40,461 bases of DNA from Sphingobacteriales bacterium. Its GTDB lineage: Bacteria; Bacteroidota; Bacteroidia; AKYH767-A; OLB10. The notes beneath the pieces are model-generated. The model did not search any database, was not told the DNA's origin, and saw only the letters and a list, made by a program, of their open reading frames with translations. Both the position numbers and the translations under genes were made by a program. The stretch's first letter is position 1, and every line of letters begins with the position of its first letter. The stretch spans positions 1 through 40,461 of the forward strand of contig JAJTFW010000024.1 of assembly GCA_021299095.1 (NCBI GenBank). The letters run 5' to 3'. Positions 36,214 to 40,461 of the stretch are shown one piece after another.

Positions 36214-37134
36214 ATGTCAGTTTCAGTCGAACAGGTGACCAAGCTGTACGGCCAGCAAAAAGCGCTGGATGAGGTGAGCTTCTCGGTTTCATCCGGGCAG
36301 GTGGTGGGGTTTCTGGGTCCTAACGGAGCAGGGAAGTCAACCATGATGAAGATAATCACCTGCTTTCTCCCTCAGAGCAGTGGCAAGGTGACCGTGGACG
36401 GTTTCGATGTGCGGGAAGAATCATTGGAGGTGCGTCGCCGTGTCGGTTATTTACCCGAGAACAATCCGTTGTACACCGATATGTACGTTCGTGAATTTCT
36501 GGGCTTTATCGGCGGAATTCAGGTCCCACGCCGGGACCTTAAGGCGAGAATAGATGCGCTGATTGAACGCACAGGCCTGGGCCCCGAACAGCACAAGAAA
36601 ATCGGAGCCCTCTCAAAGGGATACCGACAGCGCGTGGGCTTGGCTCAGGCCTTGATTCACGATCCCCGGGTATTGATTTTAGACGAACCCACTACTGGTT
36701 TGGACCCCAACCAGCTTGTCGGTATCCGTGACCTCATTCGTGAAATCGGTCGCGACCGCACCGTGATGCTTTCCACCCACATCATGCAGGAAGTGGAAGC
36801 GGTGTGCGACCGGGTCATCATTATCAACAAAGGAAAAATCGTGGCTGATGAAGCCACAACTTCCCTCAAGCGAAAGGGAGTTTCCGGAAACAGCATTCGT
36901 ATCGGTTTCGACCGGGCCGCGGATGTGAAGGCTTTACGTGCGCTGTCCGGTGTAAGTGCCGTTGAAGTGCTCGCCAACCACGAATACCGGATCAGGGCGG
37001 CTGCCGATGTCGACCTGAGGAAAGAAGCCTTCCGCTACGCGGTGGAAGCTGGCCTGACCATTCTGAACCTGCAGCAGGAGCAGTCGGATCTGGAAACCGT
37101 TTTCCGCGACCTGACCGCACAGGTTCAGGCCTGA
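36214..37134 (+). CDS. gldA: GldA-type ABC transporter ATP-binding protein
   Basis: 306 residues. Walker [10 protein letters not shown] near residues 35-43 with [18 protein letters not shown], the signature [15 protein letters not shown], Walker [13 protein letters not shown] and the H-loop [11 protein letters not shown]. The N-terminus [20 protein letters not shown] closely resembles GldA, the ATPase that works with GldF and GldG in Bacteroidota gliding motility. The C-terminal about 85 residues are the usual extension. gldF and gldG are not adjacent, as in many genomes. A non-gliding ABC-2 exporter is the alternative. Confidence 0.88.
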   Translation: MSVSVEQVTKLYGQQKALDEVSFSVSSGQVVGFLGPNGAGKSTMMKIITCFLPQSSGKVTVDGFDVREESLEVRRRVGYLPENNPLYTDMYVREFLGFIGGIQVPRRDLKARIDALIERTGLGPEQHKKIGALSKGYRQRVGLAQALIHDPRVLILDEPTTGLDPNQLVGIRDLIREIGRDRTVMLSTHIMQEVEAVCDRVIIINKGKIVADEATTSLKRKGVSGNSIRIGFDRAADVKALRALSGVSAVEVLANHEYRIRAAADVDLRKEAFRYAVEAGLTILNLQQEQSDLETVFRDLTAQVQA

Positions 37135-37145
37135 GGCCCTTTGTC

Positions 37146-37153
37146 TATCTTTG
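37146..37153 (+). promoter_or_regulatory. TAnnTTTG promoter box for metK
   Basis: TATCTTTG, exact consensus, 37 bases upstream of the metK ATG. Confidence 0.5.
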
Positions 37154-37190
37154 CGCCCTGAATTCCATTAACCAGAACAACCAAGCAACC

Positions 37191-38455
37191 ATGTCATACC
37201 TCTTCACCTCAGAGTCGGTTTCCGAAGGACATCCCGACAAAGTCGCAGACCAGATCTCCGATGCGCTCATCGATGCCTTCCTGGCCTACGATCCTTCATC
37301 CAAAGTCGCCTGTGAAACACTCGTCACTACCGGTCAAGTCGTGCTTGCCGGTGAAGTGAAATCAGAAGCCTACCTCGATGTGCAGGATATCGCCCGGGAA
37401 GTGATTCGTGATATCGGCTACACGCGCAGCGAATACATGTTTGAAGCCAATTCCTGCGGAATACTATCGGCGATTCACGAGCAGTCGCCCGACATCAACC
37501 AGGGCGTTGTGCGCAAAAAGCCGGAAGAGCAGGGTGCCGGTGACCAGGGTATGATGTTCGGCTATGCCTGCCGAGAGACGGATAATTATATGCCCCTGCC
37601 GCTCGAACTTTCGCACTTGCTGTTGCGCGAACTTGCTGCTATCCGCAGGGAAAAGAAAGTGATGAAATACCTGCGTCCGGATGCGAAAAGCCAGGTGACC
37701 ATCGAGTACAGTGATGACCATCAGCCACAACGCATTGATACCATCGTCATTTCCACCCAACACGATGATTTCGGTGCGGCAAGCGTGTGCAGGCTCTTTT
37801 CAATGATAAGATCAAGTATCACGTGAATCCCACCGGAAAATTTGTCATCGGTGGACCGCACGGCGATACCGGACTGACCGGACGTAAAATCATTGTCGAC
37901 ACCTATGGTGGACGCGGTGCCCACGGTGGAGGAGCGTTTTCAGGAAAAGATCCTTCCAAGGTGGATCGCTCTGCAGCCTATGCCGCACGACACGTTGCCA
38001 AGCATTTGGTGGCTGCTGGGGTGTGCGACCAGGTGTTGGTGCAAGTTGCCTATGCGATCGGTGTTGCCCGACCAGTTGGCATTTTCGTAGATACCTACGG
38101 TACGGCCAAGGTTCCTATGACCGACGGACAGATTGCCCGCATCGTTGAAAAGATGGGTGAGTTCGACATGCGCCCGTACTTTATCGAGAAGCGATTCGCC
38201 CTGCGGACGCCAATCTATCGCGAGACTGCTGCCTATGGCCACATGGGTCGCGATTCAAAAGAAGTGGTCAAAGTCTTCAACAAAGGCAAGAAAATCGAAA
38301 AGAAAATCAAGGTGGTTTTATTCCCTTGGGAGCGCTTAGAGGCCGTTGAGGCTACTCGCAAGGCATTTGGGCTCAGCGGTACTGCTAAAAAGACCTCGGC
38401 CAATGCAAAGCCGGCAGCAGCTGCCAAAAAAGGACAACTTACGTTACTGGGTTAA
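37191..38455 (+). pseudogene. metK: metK, S-adenosylmethionine synthetase, disrupted by internal deletion and frameshift
   Basis: MetK makes S-adenosylmethionine from methionine and ATP. The first frame, from ATG 37191 ([20 protein letters not shown]), is canonical through STQHDDFG near 37775. The second frame starts around 37787 ([19 protein letters not shown]) and runs through [20 protein letters not shown] and [20 protein letters not shown] to 38455. The roughly 25-30 residues expected between, including the acidic ARI..DV..ILIPRV segment, are gone, and the frames differ. Unbroken length would be near 420-450 residues; an Ala/Lys-rich tail ([18 protein letters not shown]) ends the second part. 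As written no complete MetK can be made. It may be an assembly error. A strong terminator follows. Confidence 0.9.
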
Positions 38456-38480
38456 TCCAATAGAAATGCAGTTCACCCAA

Positions 38481-38508
38481 GGCGCACGACATCGTGCGCC
38501 TTTTTTTT
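38481..38508 (+). terminator. strong rho-independent terminator after metK
   Basis: Perfect 9-bp GC-rich stem GGCGCACGA / TCGTGCGCC followed by TTTTTTTT, 25 bases past the metK stop. Confidence 0.93.
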
Positions 38509-38681
38509 CAACAGCCGAAAAAGTTTAAATCATTCAATGTCAGATTTTTACCTTTATTCAAGGTGTTAATTGATGTATTTTTACCAACCATTATTAATAT
38601 TTCACCAAAAAAAACTACGCTTCGGCGGATTGGTTGTATTACTTTTGTCCAGAATACGTCTAGCACTTTTAATGGTTTTTC
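38509..38681 (+). promoter_or_regulatory. AT-rich promoter region of the last gene
   Basis: No gene. A TACTTTTG box (exact TAnnTTTG) lies at 38640-38647, 34 bases before the ATG at 38682. No -33 element is clear. Confidence 0.45.
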
Positions 38682-40461
38682 ATGGGCAAACAACTACCTA
38701 CTGCATTAACGACTGATTTGCGGGTCAACACGCATCGAGTTGCAGGCGTAATCTCACGATCAAGAGGTGTTTTATTGGTCACCCTGGGCGCGGTGGCCTT
38801 GTGTGTTATTCTGGCTCTAATTAATAACAAGGCGGCCGATGTAAACTCATATGCCACGGGATTTTCCGGGGGCAATCCTTCGCCTGCAAGTGCTATTACA
38901 GGCAATCAGATCATGCCAGCCAACTCTTTTTACATCAACATGGGAGTTGTGCCGCAGACGCTTTCGAATGGATTAAAACCCTACGGTTTGTTATATGATT
39001 TGATGACCAACTATCAGGTACCGATTTACTGGGCCATCCGACCAAACAAACCAACGAAGGATACGACCGATTATACGCTGGCCGGGACCATTTACCGCAC
39101 CAGCATTTTTGTGGTTCCCGGAACTTACATCACGCCCGATGTTCAGGCGGTCATTGCATCTTGGCAGGCCCAGGGTGTTCAGGGCGCCTATTTGGCCACC
39201 ACGCCCACTGTTTACGTGTATGAGACCCTTACTGGTTTCCCTAAAGTCATGATCGACAACCTCACGGGGAATTCGGCCATCATCGCTGGATATTTTACGA
39301 ACGCAGGCATACCGGCTACGGCCTACCGAATTGGAACTCCAGCTCAACTTACGCCTTGCGATGATTTGTGGGCCAATCCTCATGCAGACCCTACCTGGGC
39401 AGATCACAGCCCCTTGTACAACTGGATGCTGGATAACAATGGCAACATATTCTCCCAGTGCCATGCTGTATCCGTTATCGAAAACCTGAAAAACCCTGCG
39501 AATCCCGCTCAAACCATGAATTACCTCACAACTGCTGGGGTGAAGTGCTTCAGCGGAGGTCAAAGCAATGGGGGAGCCGCTTGCGGGGTCAATGAAACCC
39601 ACACGAACACTGTAGGCCCTGGTCCATATTTGTATCGTACAGCAATTGATCCCGTTCTTCAGTTTTTTGGCATCGCACACACGGCTTGCCAGAACGGTTC
39701 CGAACAGTATTTCATTCCGCTATCCACTTCCCAATGGCGAAGCACGAGCCGAAAGGTCATCACTGCTAACGTGAACAGCACTATCACTAGTCAAGAGGGG
39801 GTATTTTCTGTGTATGGTCCAGCGTACGGTAATACTGGTCTAGGGTATGTCATGTATATGGGCGGTCACAATTTTGCAGGTAGCGGATCAGCACAAGAGC
39901 AAATTGCTGCTCAACGTGCATTTTTCAATTTTTGTCTTCTTGTTGGCAGAAAGAAACAATTCAACCTGGTCAGCACCAGTATCAATGGCACCTATACCGC
40001 TGGTACACCTGCAAATCTTTCCATCAATGTAACGGGGGGGACACCTCCTTACCAATACAGTTGGGCCAGTACGCTTGCAGGAACATTCAGTCCTGCGAGT
40101 ACAGCTTCTACCACGTTCACGCCTGCTCAGATGTCTACCAATCAAACTGGTACCATCACAGTAACGGTTACTGATGCCTGCAACCGTGTAATTACTCAGA
40201 TTATAAATGCTACCTCTATCGGAACTACCTTGCCGGTCAGGTTGCTGGATTTTGAAGCCGTACGCAATGCCGATCGTGTGGTGTTGAATTGGTCAACCGC
40301 TACAGAGGTGAACAACGACTATTTCACCATCAGCCGCTCCGGCGATGGACACCTGTTTACGCCGGTTGCCGTTCTGGATGGAGCCGGCAATAGCACCCAG
40401 ATCCGTGAGTACTCGGTTGCGGATTTACAAGCCCCTCAGTCGGATGTGTACTACCGGTTGT
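38682..40461 (+). CDS. Large surface protein, uncharacterised N-terminal domain, T9SS-associated FN3-like region (cut by window)
   Basis: The frame is open from ATG 38682 to the window edge, 593 residues and more. Instead of a cleavable signal peptide, residues 28-47 form one hydrophobic helix (LLVTLGAVALCVILALI) after a basic N-terminus. A domain with no recognised family (about 75-425) has GLLYDLMTNYQVPIYWAIRP, a Cys in IFSQCHAVSVIENL and YVMYMGGHNFAGSG; the last two are loosely like an amidotransferase-type fold, which is only a guess. An Ig-like repeat (about 430-515) and the LPVRLLDF...VVLNWSTATEVNNDYFTISRS segment (517-553) typical of T9SS-secreted proteins follow. A sorting tail probably lies beyond the window. 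Confidence 0.75.
   Translation, partial: MGKQLPTALTTDLRVNTHRVAGVISRSRGVLLVTLGAVALCVILALINNKAADVNSYATGFSGGNPSPASAITGNQIMPANSFYINMGVVPQTLSNGLKPYGLLYDLMTNYQVPIYWAIRPNKPTKDTTDYTLAGTIYRTSIFVVPGTYITPDVQAVIASWQAQGVQGAYLATTPTVYVYETLTGFPKVMIDNLTGNSAIIAGYFTNAGIPATAYRIGTPAQLTPCDDLWANPHADPTWADHSPLYNWMLDNNGNIFSQCHAVSVIENLKNPANPAQTMNYLTTAGVKCFSGGQSNGGAACGVNETHTNTVGPGPYLYRTAIDPVLQFFGIAHTACQNGSEQYFIPLSTSQWRSTSRKVITANVNSTITSQEGVFSVYGPAYGNTGLGYVMYMGGHNFAGSGSAQEQIAAQRAFFNFCLLVGRKKQFNLVSTSINGTYTAGTPANLSINVTGGTPPYQYSWASTLAGTFSPASTASTTFTPAQMSTNQTGTITVTVTDACNRVITQIINATSIGTTLPVRLLDFEAVRNADRVVLNWSTATEVNNDYFTISRSGDGHLFTPVAVLDGAGNSTQIREYSVADLQAPQSDVYYRL

Noticed and set aside
37191-38455. metK split into two genes
   Set aside because: The break is in the middle of the conserved fold with missing residues and the second part has no independent start signal.

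Overview
The window is chromosomal DNA of a member of the Bacteroidota, probably a Flavobacteriia-like lineage and possibly a metagenome-derived contig. The evidence is type IX secretion (T9SS) sorting tails of both type A and gliding/CHU_C type, a GldA-type ABC ATPase, Bacteroidota-restricted families (DUF4290, DUF5522), almost no Shine-Dalgarno sites, and repeated TAnnTTTG promoter boxes just upstream of starts. Most of it is ordinary core housekeeping DNA with several large secreted proteins between. I see no CRISPR array, insertion sequence, prophage or plasmid function.

Layout: 1-4046 (minus) holds uvrD/pcrA, a DUF4290 gene lacking its usual N-terminus, and murA (cut by the window edge). 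4230-6605 (plus) is a T9SS-exported protein with a complete lysyl-oxidase domain. 6673-12329 holds hutU, DUF5522, a DUF3332 lipoprotein, a PLP deaminase/desulfhydrase-like enzyme, a peptidoglycan glucosaminidase and a YitT membrane protein. 12357-15656 is a repeat-rich T9SS adhesin. 15850-17618 is atpD-atpC, divergent from ribF, an LRR protein and an OppC/DppC-type permease. 20559-22033 holds a SWIB protein with a histone-like tail and a flavin reductase, followed by tRNA-Leu(UAG) and tig-clpP-clpX. 25596-32472 holds folA, a four-gene operon (lipoprotein, VTC-type polyphosphate polymerase domain, DUF4956 membrane protein, predicted outer-membrane protein), a convergent CotH-kinase/lamin-tail protein, a YfiT/DinB protein and thyA. 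33022-38455 holds a CNNM/CBS protein, a MazG-like gene, dtd, rsgA, gldA and metK. 38682 to the end is an open-ended surface protein.

Three observations stand out. First, the lysyl-oxidase protein keeps the copper histidines and both LTQ-cofactor residues and carries a T9SS tail. Second, clpX and metK each show a short internal deletion with a frameshift (the clpX one removes Walker A), and the DUF4290 gene lacks its conserved start. Three such lesions in conserved genes within 40 kb suggest assembly error first, but reads are needed to decide. Third, a CotH/VTC/DUF4956 surface-phosphate module lies between thyA and folA, with an 18-bp perfect palindrome upstream of cotH.

All calls rest on reading translations and on remembered family motifs. 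No database search was run. Starts were chosen by homology of the N-terminus because ribosome binding sites give little help here.
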